Under the pieces are notes generated by a model. That model was not told the origin of the DNA. It did no database searches and worked only from the letters and a program-made list of their open reading frames with translations. The position numbers were made by a program, and so were the translations under genes. A stretch of 64,000 nucleotides of DNA from Gemmatimonadota bacterium (GTDB lineage: Bacteria > Gemmatimonadota > Gemmatimonadetes > Longimicrobiales > Gaopeijiaceae): the NCBI GenBank assembly GCA_028873595.1, contig JAPPOV010000033.1:45155-109154 (forward strand), written 5' to 3'. Shown here piece after piece: positions 1 through 8,292 of this stretch. Position 1 is the stretch's first letter. Each line of letters opens with the position of its first letter.

Positions 1-2148
1 GAGGTCGATGATTCTCCGGAAGTTTGCACCGGTGGCGTTTACGGAGCCGAAGCCGCCGGGGCGCTCGACGGTGGGAAGGTCAAACGTGGAGGCGAACATG
101 TGAGGCAGCGGACTCGTGTGGAGCCGGCCGTAACGCCAGTCGTCTCGATCTTCGCCGAGCTCTCCAGTCAGGCGTTGGATTGCGGCTGCGAGCCCAATCT
201 CCAGAAACTCCTGCTGATCTGCGGCCGAGGTTGCTGCGTCGAGGCCGTTGCGATCGACGCCATCGGTCCAGCGCCTATACAGGGCCGCTGCGAGACTCCC
301 GCGGTCGAGGTCACCGTCCCACTCCGCAATTGCGGCGCGTGCCCACTCCACATCGGGATCGGACGAGGACCAGCCGTCGAACATCGGGATGTCCCGAGCG
401 GCCGCGAGGATATGGTTGTCCCACTGAACGGCCTTGTGATCCTCGACCGAGAAGGTGCCGCCCGCTCCGAAGAGGTCATGAAGCCTCATGATCCGGGACG
501 TCTCCTTTCCACGCAGCGTGTGGTAGAAGACTGGGCGGCTGACGTCCGTGTAACCCGGAGGATGTACGTTGTTGTTGGCGGTCGCGATGTAGCCGCGCTC
601 GGGGTTGAACTCCCTCGGCAGGTCTTCACGGAAGCCGTCCCACTCGTACGCACCCGTTCCGGGCACCGGTAGCCGACCGTTCCAACCCACCCGGTTCGGC
701 GTCAGGCCCGTCACCTGGAGCGCGATGTTCCCTGAGTCATCACCGCAGATGAGGCTGTGCGTCGGCACCAGCCAGTGGTTCGCCCGGTCGAAGAAGTCTT
801 CACAACTTTCGGCCTGGGCGAGTTGGAAGCTGCCTTTATAGGCCGCGGTGCCGGGGAACTGAACGACCGACTGCACCGAGTACGCTTTGTGGTTCTCGGG
901 GTCCTCGTAGAAGACCGGCCCATGGCGCGTGAACTTGAGCGTGATCGTCTCGGGAGCCTGCCCCTTCACGAGGATCTGCTCCTCGATCACACGCATCTCC
1001 TCCCATTCGCCGCGGAAGAGCGTCTGATTCGCGTCCTCGGGGTGTGTCTCCTCGACGAAGACGTCGACCATGTCGGTCCCGGCGAAGGTGAAGCCCCAGG
1101 CGATGTGCTCGTTGTTGCCCGCGTCTGTCCCCGCGAACGGGGGCTCACCACCACCGATGATGTTCCAGCCCGGTGCATTCAGGTGGACGTAGTAGCGTAG
1201 CGCCGGCATCTCGATCCGACGGTGAGGATCGTTGGCGAGGATCGGTACACCCGTCGGTGACATCTCTCCGCTCATCACCCAGTTGTTACTCCCCTCCGTC
1301 GCGATGTCGCGCGTAAGGACCTGGGCGACCTGCATGGGCGGCATCGCCTCCCGGTACTCTGGCAGGATCTCGAGCGCGGGTAGACGACCCGTGACGAACG
1401 GGTCACCGTCTCCGGAGCGCATTGCGGCGAGCATCTCGTCCGTGAAGAGATTCACGTCGAGCCCATCCGGGATCTCGAGGTCGTCCCACGGGTCGGGAGC
1501 GAACCGCCGATTCGCCTCCGCAGCCCCGAACCGGGCTACATCCATGGCGAGTTGAACTTCGTTGATCGCGTGGCCCCGGACACTAGGAACGGCCAGGGAG
1601 GCCCACCGGAGCACAACTGTCTCCTTCGTCCACGGGAGCGGTTCCACGCCCGTGAGCTGGAATTCCAGTGGCAGGTTGTCACGGTTTTGCTCGACGAACG
1701 CGTTCACGCCGTTCGCGTGGGCGGTGAAGAGGGCTTCGGCGTTTGGGTGGTAGCTGGTCCACTCCGTTTCGTCGAAGGGGCCACGGTACATCATCAACCG
1801 CGTGCGGCGGTCGTACGGCAGCGCCTCCGGGCCGAAAATTTCGGCCAGGCGCCCCTCGCGCCAACGACGCCACATCTCCATCTGCCACAGGCGATCCTGA
1901 GCCATGACGTAGCCTTGAGCGAAGAAGAGATCCTCTTCGTTCTCGGCGTAGATATGGGGGACCCCATACTCGTCCCGGATGACTTCGACCGGAGCCTGAA
2001 GGCCGGGCACGTCGATGGTGCCATCAAGCTGGGCCAGGGACGTGCTCGCAAGCTCCTCCACGGACGGTGTGCCGCCAGAGCAGGCTGCGAGGATCAGGGT
2101 CACGATGAGCGCGAGGGGCCTGACGGCCTGTGATACGGGAATCGACAT
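1..2148 (-). CDS. Penicillin acylase family protein (3' end beyond window)
   Basis: Exported Ntn-hydrolase of the penicillin acylase (penicillin amidase) superfamily. These enzymes cleave amide bonds of N-acyl compounds after self-cleavage into two chains. The minus-strand frame is open for 716 codons and runs off the window start. Residues 12-23 form a lipoprotein-type signal ending LILAAC (Cys23). After about residue 60 the family N-terminal block GVPHIYAENEEDLFFAQG is readable. The motif GSNNW places the catalytic and autoproteolytic nucleophile at Ser287. The last visible residues resemble the region shortly before the family C-terminus, so I infer fewer than about 100 residues are missing. 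The start is the ATG at 2148, just before the signal peptide; a TTG four codons upstream is possible and no clear Shine-Dalgarno is visible. The family is secure. The acyl substrate (antibiotic, acyl-homoserine lactone or other) cannot be told from sequence. Confidence 0.93.
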   Translation of the reverse strand, partial: MSIPVSQAVRPLALIVTLILAACSGGTPSVEELASTSLAQLDGTIDVPGLQAPVEVIRDEYGVPHIYAENEEDLFFAQGYVMAQDRLWQMEMWRRWREGRLAEIFGPEALPYDRRTRLMMYRGPFDETEWTSYHPNAEALFTAHANGVNAFVEQNRDNLPLEFQLTGVEPLPWTKETVVLRWASLAVPSVRGHAINEVQLAMDVARFGAAEANRRFAPDPWDDLEIPDGLDVNLFTDEMLAAMRSGDGDPFVTGRLPALEILPEYREAMPPMQVAQVLTRDIATEGSNNWVMSGEMSPTGVPILANDPHRRIEMPALRYYVHLNAPGWNIIGGGEPPFAGTDAGNNEHIAWGFTFAGTDMVDVFVEETHPEDANQTLFRGEWEEMRVIEEQILVKGQAPETITLKFTRHGPVFYEDPENHKAYSVQSVVQFPGTAAYKGSFQLAQAESCEDFFDRANHWLVPTHSLICGDDSGNIALQVTGLTPNRVGWNGRLPVPGTGAYEWDGFREDLPREFNPERGYIATANNNVHPPGYTDVSRPVFYHTLRGKETSRIMRLHDLFGAGGTFSVEDHKAVQWDNHILAAARDIPMFDGWSSSDPDVEWARAAIAEWDGDLDRGSLAAALYRRWTDGVDRNGLDAATSAADQQEFLEIGLAAAIQRLTGELGEDRDDWRYGRLHTSPLPHMFASTFDLPTVERPGGFGSVNATGANFRRIIDL

Positions 2149-2392
2149 GAAGCGTTTCAAGCGAGAGGGCGGCGGGAGAGGGGTGAGATTGGATGCCGAG
2201 AGGCTGGTCGTCAATTCGTACTCTCGTCTTCTGACCGCGCGTTCGAACGCTGTGCGCGAGGGGGATTCGCGTCGCGCTTGACCACCCAGCTCGTGGCGAA
2301 CGTCTACCTGCTCGAGCATTCCGGACGCAGCGCCATGAACTCTACCTCACGGACGGACTGAAGCGCTCTTTCGCATGCTGCGGCACAACCCT

Positions 2393-3367
2393 CTACAGGG
2401 AGGCGATCAACTCGTCCTCCCACGACGTATCCGGCCGTGGGCGGTTCTGCACACGGTACCATTCGAACGTCTCCCGCATGCCGTCTTCGAGCGATCGCAG
2501 TTCCATGCCGAGCACATCTCGCGTTCGTTCCCCCAGAGCCGTGATCGGTGGAATGTCGAGGTAGGCCCCGAAGTAGAGGGGGGGCTGCATGACCTGTCCG
2601 CCACCGGCCGTGATCCGGTCACGAGGAACGTGCACCAGCTCCGGCTCGACCCCCACCACGTCGGCGAGTATGTGAACGAATTCGTTCTGAGTCACCGGGG
2701 CGTTAGCGAGGTTGTACGCCTCGCCACCGACGCTCTCGCGTGATGCCGCACGCAGGGAGGCGTCTGCTACATCGCTTGCGTGCACCCACTGCATTGTGCG
2801 TTCACCGTCCTCCGGGACGATGATGGGGCGTCCCGCGATCAGCCGATCGAAGAAGAATGATTCTCTGGGAAAGGGGTTGTGTGGTCCGTAGACGAATGCC
2901 GGCCGCGTCGTCGAGACGGGTAGCCCATCCGCACGGGCTCGCGCGAAGAGCGCACGCTCGGTTTCCGCCTTGTGGACGCCGTACACGTTCGGATCGAACG
3001 AGGGTCTGAGTTCCGCGTCCTCATCGAAGGGGCCGCCCTCCGGATAGACGGCGACGCTCGAGACGAACACGTACCGTTGAAGATCCTCGTGCATCAGGAC
3101 ATGGGTCGTGTCCAGGACCTGGGCTGCCGTGGTGCCTCGTTGCCAGTCATACACGTTGTCGAACACCAGGTCGAAGCGTCGATGTCCGACGGCCGCTCGG
3201 ACGGCCTCACCATCGTTCCGGTCCGCCAGCAGCTCCTCGACACGATGACCGAACGGGGTGCCGGGGCTCCGGTGCATGACGGTGACGTGGTCGCCCCGGG
3301 CGAGGAGTGCTGCGACGAGTGGTGGTCCGATCAGGCTGGTGCCTCCGATGATCAGGGCCTCGGACAT
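2393..3367 (-). CDS. NAD-dependent epimerase/dehydratase family protein (extended SDR)
   Basis: A 324-residue cytosolic protein with a Rossmann nucleotide-binding start (ALIIGGTSLIG, about residues 4-14). An extended-SDR catalytic pair YxxxK is visible as YGVHKAE near residues 131-137, followed by a sugar-nucleotide-epimerase-like C-terminal half. The GGTxxIG version of the glycine motif is typical of the atypical extended SDRs related to chloroplast CSP41, which often lack a known substrate. It is encoded on the same strand as the NTF2-like gene upstream (75 bp gap) and the penicillin acylase downstream (244 bp gap), so co-transcription with the former is possible. A dehydratase/epimerase or reductase on a sugar-like substrate is the best guess; the substrate is unknown. 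Confidence 0.85.
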   Translation of the reverse strand: MSEALIIGGTSLIGPPLVAALLARGDHVTVMHRSPGTPFGHRVEELLADRNDGEAVRAAVGHRRFDLVFDNVYDWQRGTTAAQVLDTTHVLMHEDLQRYVFVSSVAVYPEGGPFDEDAELRPSFDPNVYGVHKAETERALFARARADGLPVSTTRPAFVYGPHNPFPRESFFFDRLIAGRPIIVPEDGERTMQWVHASDVADASLRAASRESVGGEAYNLANAPVTQNEFVHILADVVGVEPELVHVPRDRITAGGGQVMQPPLYFGAYLDIPPITALGERTRDVLGMELRSLEDGMRETFEWYRVQNRPRPDTSWEDELIASL

Positions 3368-3442
3368 GGGGTTACCGCGTCCTCGGGATCTCGAGTGACT
3401 CCGCGTCGCGTGTCCGGGAGTGGGCTACACGGCTGCCTTCGG

Positions 3443-3937
3443 TCATTCCTCGCTCCCCAGCGCTGTCCATTCCGCTTCCGTCGCTGCGTCGCGCTGAAAC
3501 TCCATCATCATCACCCAGCGGTCCTTCTTCACGAGGAGCGCCTCGAAGTGGACGTACTGAATCGATCCATCGTCCGCGGGTGAAAAGGCCGAGTACCGAA
3601 AAATGCCGGTTTCGTGCGCGGTTGAGGCGTCGTTTCTGCGCTCGGAGAACCGAAAGTCCACCGACGCCTCGAGGAGCCCGGTGCGCGTATCGTCGAACCC
3701 CGCTTCCCACCCGGCCAGGGCTTCGGAGATCGGCTGCGTGGTGTCCCCGAAGATGACCACGGCGTCCGGGTGGTATGTGGCTGCGTACCCGACGAAATCT
3801 CCGGACTCCACGGTCCTCGATACCTCGGTCCAGAAGGCGTCCAGCTCCGCTGTCACTTGCGCGGACAGTCTCGGCCCCGGAACGAGGAGAAGGGCCATGA
3901 CGAACCCCTTTGTGAACCGACGCCTCGATTGCTTCAT
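3443..3937 (-). CDS. Secreted NTF2-like (SnoaL/DUF4440-type) protein
   Basis: A 164-residue exported protein. After an n-region KQSRRRFTK and a hydrophobic signal ending near LSAQ, the body begins AELDAFWTEVSRTVESGDF and contains YHPDAVVIFGD. This is the arrangement of the NTF2-like alpha+beta cone fold seen in DUF4440/SnoaL-like proteins. The frame is open for another 49 codons upstream, but the ATG at 3937 sits directly before the signal peptide with GGAG about 8 bases upstream, so that start is used. No catalytic residues can be assigned. Members of this fold act as small isomerases, hydrolases or ligand-binding modules. Confidence 0.72.
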   Translation of the reverse strand: MKQSRRRFTKGFVMALLLVPGPRLSAQVTAELDAFWTEVSRTVESGDFVGYAATYHPDAVVIFGDTTQPISEALAGWEAGFDDTRTGLLEASVDFRFSERRNDASTAHETGIFRYSAFSPADDGSIQYVHFEALLVKKDRWVMMMEFQRDAATEAEWTALGSEE

Positions 3938-4139
3938 CTGGAGTGCTCCGCTGCTGAGATCGCGCTGGACCGATTCCCCTGAGCCCGGCGGGGTTGGGGC
4001 GGTGAACGTAATGACTCCATCAGAAGCGGGCACGACGTGTTGGAGTACGACTGGGACCGCTACATGGACTTTGCCGACATGCACTTCGGGCGTTAGTCGG
4101 TGACCCCCATCCGGTGTGGAGCTCGAGTGTCCGCTCGCC

Positions 4140-6131
4140 CTAGATCACCCGAGGGTTCCCCCCGTCTAGTGGGACCTGGGCACCGGTGGTTTTGGAAAAG
4201 TCGGAGCTCAACAGCGACGTCACCGTAGCTGCGACGTCGGCTGAGGTGAGTTCGACCCCGAGCACGTTGTTCGTCCTGTACTTCTCCGGAGTGACCCCGT
4301 ACTGCTCCGCCCGTGCGGCGATCACGTCGTGATTCCACGCCCCGGTGTCGAACACCGCATGCGGGTGGACCGTGTTGACGCGTACCCCGTGCGGCCCGAG
4401 TTCCAGTGCCGCGACGCGCGCCAGCTGAGTCATGCCGGCCTTGGCCGCCGAATACGCTGCGGCTCCGGGTCCCGGTGCAGGGACGTTCTTCGAGGCGACG
4501 AAGACGACGGAGGGCGAACATCCCAGCCGGAGGAAGGGCGCGGCTGCTCGAAGTACAACCAGGTGACCCGTGAGGTTCACGTTCACCGATTTCCCCCATG
4601 CCTCGTCGGTCATGTCCTCGATGGTCATGCTGTGGGGAAAGAAGCCGGCGTTGCATACCAGGATGTCCAGTCCGCCGAAGCGGGATACGGCTGCCTCGAC
4701 CGATCGGCGGACGTCGAGCGGATCGGTGATGTCCGCTACGACACCGACCCGATCTCGACCCTCGAACACGTCACGAACTGCGGGGTCGATATCCGTAGCC
4801 ACGACAGCCGCTCCGTCATTGAGAAGTGTTTCGGCTACGGCACGCCCGATTCCACCCGCGGCTCCGGTCACGAGCGCGACCTGTCCGGCGAACCGCCGTC
4901 GTGCACCCGCTTTCTTGAGCTTAGCCTGCTCGAGCTCCCAATACTCGACCTCGAACAGCTCGGACTCTCCGACCGGCCTCCATCCCCCCAGCCGCTCCGA
5001 CCATTCGATCGCGCGCATCGTGTGTTGGGCGATATCGACCACGGCTCCGGCTGCTGCCGCCGTATCCCCGAATCCGACCGAGCCGACGTTCGGCCAGACC
5101 ACCCATCGGGGAGCCCGGTCCAGTTCGACGTGCTCGGGACCGGCATTTCGTTCGAAGTAGTCCCGGTATGCGTCGGCGTAGTTGTGAACGGCGGCGGCCC
5201 AGTCGCTTTGGGCGATGAGCGGAACCGGTTTCGTGCGGATGGCATGGTCCGGTGTGAGCGGGCCGCGGCAGGCGATCTCCCCGACTGCTTCCGATCTTGC
5301 CATCCGACGTGCTACATCCGAGCGATCGATACGGGCGATCAGCGGATGTCCGCGCATGTGACCGACCTCACGCCGCAGTGTCGCCAGCTCAACGAGTGAG
5401 TCCGCGTCGAGAGCCTCGCCCTCGCCGGAGACATCATCGAGGCTCTCTCCCAGAGCGCCGGTGGAGGCCAGGTAATCCTCCGCACGACTCACCACGTCGA
5501 TCATGCCCTCGTAGCTCGTGCGAGCCGTGTTTCCGAAGGTGAATACCCCGTGGTTCATGAGAATGAGGCAGTCGATCTTCGACCAGTCCAGCCCTTTGGT
5601 CGCTTCGCTTACCGCTCGTGCCAGCTTGAAGCCCGGCATGACGTAGGGGATGATCAGGGCGCGCTCACCGTACACCTGGCGGATGCGGTCTTCTCCATTC
5701 TCGGTGTTCGTGATCGCGACGACCGCGTCAGCGTGCGTATGGTCGACCCAGTCGAACGGGATGATGGCGTGCAGCACCGCCTCGACGGACGGGGTGGGTG
5801 CATCGGGGTCGAGCATCGCGGCGCGTTGCGTCAGCACCATCTCCCGGTCCGAGATCGACTCGAGCTCGGCCATCTTCTTGAGAACATCCATGCGGACCGA
5901 GGCAAACCCCGCCTCCTCGATGGACCCCAGATCCCATCCGCTTCCCTTCACATGCAGCACGTCGTGTTCCGTTCCGAGCGCGTCGTGCACGGTCGCCTTG
6001 ACCGACGTGTTGCCTCCGCCGTGTAGCACGAGCGACGGGTCCTGTCCCAGCAGGCGGGAGGTGTAGACGCGCAGCGCGAGTGGCGACTCGAGAAATGCTG
6101 CCGCGTCGTGATCGTCCCAGCGAGAGCGCAT
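4140..6131 (-). CDS. Bifunctional class II aldolase / short-chain dehydrogenase
   Basis: A 663-residue fusion enzyme. The N-terminal half (about residues 15-400) is a class II aldolase/adducin domain with the zinc-ligand pattern DHTHADAV and a later NHGVFTFG. The C-terminal 250 residues are a classical SDR with the cofactor motif TGAAGGIG, the NAG segment, and the catalytic Tyr-Lys in YSAAKAG. The architecture matches RhaEW-type proteins that cleave a 1-phospho-ketose such as rhamnulose-1-phosphate and oxidise the lactaldehyde formed. The length is normal (about 680-700). It is the last gene of a minus-strand run with the two Tm-1-like genes (66 bp gap upstream). No kinase or isomerase for rhamnose is in view, so the exact sugar is open. 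Confidence 0.9.
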   Translation of the reverse strand: MRSRWDDHDAAAFLESPLALRVYTSRLLGQDPSLVLHGGGNTSVKATVHDALGTEHDVLHVKGSGWDLGSIEEAGFASVRMDVLKKMAELESISDREMVLTQRAAMLDPDAPTPSVEAVLHAIIPFDWVDHTHADAVVAITNTENGEDRIRQVYGERALIIPYVMPGFKLARAVSEATKGLDWSKIDCLILMNHGVFTFGNTARTSYEGMIDVVSRAEDYLASTGALGESLDDVSGEGEALDADSLVELATLRREVGHMRGHPLIARIDRSDVARRMARSEAVGEIACRGPLTPDHAIRTKPVPLIAQSDWAAAVHNYADAYRDYFERNAGPEHVELDRAPRWVVWPNVGSVGFGDTAAAAGAVVDIAQHTMRAIEWSERLGGWRPVGESELFEVEYWELEQAKLKKAGARRRFAGQVALVTGAAGGIGRAVAETLLNDGAAVVATDIDPAVRDVFEGRDRVGVVADITDPLDVRRSVEAAVSRFGGLDILVCNAGFFPHSMTIEDMTDEAWGKSVNVNLTGHLVVLRAAAPFLRLGCSPSVVFVASKNVPAPGPGAAAYSAAKAGMTQLARVAALELGPHGVRVNTVHPHAVFDTGAWNHDVIAARAEQYGVTPEKYRTNNVLGVELTSADVAATVTSLLSSDFSKTTGAQVPLDGGNPRVI

Positions 6132-6197
6132 CTTACACGCCTCTGTAAGAGAAGTCGTCGTCTCGTGTCCCGGCTGGGACCCAGTCCCGACCTGCGC

Positions 6198-7421
6198 TCA
6201 TCGGGCTTCGATCATCGCGATGAGCGTCTTGACCGCATGCTCCACGAAGTGTGGATCTTCGGCGTGGGCGTCCATCTCGATCACCTCCACTGCGTCCGGC
6301 AGGCCGGTCCTCAGCGCGTCGAAGAACGCACGATCGCCATCCTCATCGTGCAGCGGTTCACCGGGGATCGAGTACCGTCCTACGCCTCGAAGCGGCAGCA
6401 TCATGACGGCCTGCCCCGTCGTGCTCTGTAACCGTGTACACATCTCCTGGGCCACGCGTACGAACTCCTCGCGGTTGAGTCGGGGCACGAAGATCACCGG
6501 ACTGTGGAAGACGTGGAGATGATCTTCGTATTCAGCCGGCACCTGGTTGGCCTCGACGAACAGGCCCAGATGCTCGGCTCCCCCGGGGCAGATCACCTGC
6601 GGAAGGCCGAGGCTGCCGGCTACCGTGAGGCGCTCCGGACCACCCGCCCTCAGACCTCCGAAAACGTCGTCGGCGATCTCACCCATGGCGTAGTCGAACA
6701 CGGCGCCGACGACACCTTCCTTCATGAGCTGTTCCATGGCTTGCCCACCCGAGCCAACGGCGTGGAACACGACGACGTCGTAGCCAGCTTCGCGGAAGAG
6801 TTCCACTGCGAGGTTCGCCCCTTCGGTGAGCACGCCGAGGTTCGTCATCGCAATCAGCGGCTTGTCCCCTGCCTCCGGGCGTGCGTCCGATTCCACCTGA
6901 GCCATGCCGTGTGCCGCTGCCGCCGCGTTGGCGAGGATCCGAGCCGTAAACCGGTTTACACCGAGGAGATCCGAGACCGAGAACATCATCGTGATGTCCT
7001 TGATCCCCACGAATGGTGAGGTGTCACCGGACGCGACTGTGGACACCATGAGCTTGGGGAAGCCGTATGGGAGGGCCTGCATGATCTGCGTGCACGACGA
7101 TGTTCCCTGCGTCCCTCCGATCCCGAGCACGGCGTGTACTTCGTCCTTTGCGATGAGGTCGAGGAGGATCCTGGTGGCGCCTGCGACCATCACCGGGCCG
7201 GCCTCCTCACGTGTCGGGGATGCAAGAAGCTTCTCCATGGATTCGCCGCCGGCCGCGGCGACGTCCGCGCGAGTCACGTCAGCCGGGATCGACGGAGTGC
7301 CGACCACACCGATATCCATCACCGTGGCGCTCCCGCCCAACCCCTCGATCTGTTCCTTCAGGTATTGTGCCTCTTCGCTCTTGGTGTCGAGCGTCGCGAG
7401 CACGACCACGGTTCTGGCCAT
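6198..7421 (-). CDS. Tm-1-like ATP-binding domain-containing protein (UPF0261 family)
   Basis: A 407-residue protein of the UPF0261/Tm-1-like family. It opens with the family signature VVVLATLDTKSEEAQYLK and contains the glycine-rich segments VLGIGGTQGTS and HAVGSGGQAMEQL, which form the nucleotide-binding face in this fold. In tomato Tm-1 this domain is fused to a TIM-barrel-like domain. Here that second domain is the separate gene immediately upstream (9 bp between them), so the two products probably form one complex. The bacterial role is unknown; the domain is not shown here to be an ATPase. The association with an aldolase/dehydrogenase suggests a metabolic job on a small hydroxy- or keto-acid, which is inference. 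Confidence 0.88.
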   Translation of the reverse strand: MARTVVVLATLDTKSEEAQYLKEQIEGLGGSATVMDIGVVGTPSIPADVTRADVAAAGGESMEKLLASPTREEAGPVMVAGATRILLDLIAKDEVHAVLGIGGTQGTSSCTQIMQALPYGFPKLMVSTVASGDTSPFVGIKDITMMFSVSDLLGVNRFTARILANAAAAAHGMAQVESDARPEAGDKPLIAMTNLGVLTEGANLAVELFREAGYDVVVFHAVGSGGQAMEQLMKEGVVGAVFDYAMGEIADDVFGGLRAGGPERLTVAGSLGLPQVICPGGAEHLGLFVEANQVPAEYEDHLHVFHSPVIFVPRLNREEFVRVAQEMCTRLQSTTGQAVMMLPLRGVGRYSIPGEPLHDEDGDRAFFDALRTGLPDAVEVIEMDAHAEDPHFVEHAVKTLIAMIEAR

Positions 7422-7430
7422 GAGGACCCC

Positions 7431-8291
7431 CTATTCGTCCTTGAAGGTGAGCGCCGCAAACTCTCGGGCCGCGCCAAGTACCGCCCGCTCGATGGGGAGG
7501 CGTTCGGTGGACGAACCTGTCCAGAAGCCGTGTCCCGAGGTGTTGTGCAGCATGAACTGGGCGTCCTCCGGCGTCTCCATCGCCGCGCCGTGCGCGACGA
7601 GAATCGTATCGGGCTCGATTGCACGGATGGCCTTGTACGCCTCCTCCGTCTTGGCAGCAGTCTCCTCGATCGTCTCGCCGGAGTCGTAGCCCGTGATGCC
7701 TCCCTTGGTCGTACCTGCGTGGAAGCAGAAGATGTCAGGACGGGCCTGCTCGATGATCTGCAGGCTGTCCTCGAGATCGAACGCAAGGCCGACTGTGACC
7801 ATCCCCATCTCCCGGCCCAGCGCGAGCATGTCGATCTCGTGCTGGAGCGTGATCCCGCTCTTGGTCAGGACCCGGTAGATGTTGCTGTCCTTGTCCACGT
7901 AGCTGATGGATGGACCGATGTTCGACACGGACATGACCCCCATGTCTTTGAGCCGCTGAAGCACGCTGCGCATATCACGCAGAGGGTCGTTCGCGTTGAG
8001 ACAGGCACAGATGAAGGCATCGCCTTCGATCGCCGGCAGGATGTCCTGCTCGGTGTAGTCGAGTGTCTGCTTATTCGAGTCCAGGATGGGCCACATCATC
8101 GACATCGTTCCCATTCCGTTCGCCCGAAGGCGGGCGCCAGAGAACGTGTTGATGCAGTCCACGCCGGCCGTCTCCAGAAGCTTGGCCACCAGGCCACTGC
8201 CTGCGCTGGCGATGAAGATGGGCCGACGCTCGTCGATCTTTCGCTTCAGCCGAGCGAGAATCTCCTCTCGTGTGGGGCGTGGGACGATCAT
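7431..8291 (-). CDS. Phosphoenolpyruvate hydrolase family / TIM-barrel protein (Tm-1 C-terminal domain homolog)
   Basis: A 286-residue soluble TIM-barrel protein of the PEP hydrolase-like (TIM-barrel signal-transduction) family, homologous to the second domain of Tm-1. It starts with RPTREEILARLKRKIDE and shows barrel strand ends such as FIASAGSGLVAKLLE, CACLNANDP and VSNIGPSISYVDKD. Glycine-rich phosphate-handling loops are seen at HAGTTKGGITGYDSG and HGAAMETPEDA. The start codon lies 1 bp after the stop of the SGNH/propeller gene, and the UPF0261 gene follows after 9 bp, indicating one transcript and likely stoichiometric expression. Conserved loops suggest a C-C or phosphoester lyase/hydrolase, but this has not been demonstrated for close homologs to my knowledge. 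Confidence 0.87.
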   Translation of the reverse strand: MIVPRPTREEILARLKRKIDERRPIFIASAGSGLVAKLLETAGVDCINTFSGARLRANGMGTMSMMWPILDSNKQTLDYTEQDILPAIEGDAFICACLNANDPLRDMRSVLQRLKDMGVMSVSNIGPSISYVDKDSNIYRVLTKSGITLQHEIDMLALGREMGMVTVGLAFDLEDSLQIIEQARPDIFCFHAGTTKGGITGYDSGETIEETAAKTEEAYKAIRAIEPDTILVAHGAAMETPEDAQFMLHNTSGHGFWTGSSTERLPIERAVLGAAREFAALTFKDE

Positions 8292-8292
8292 G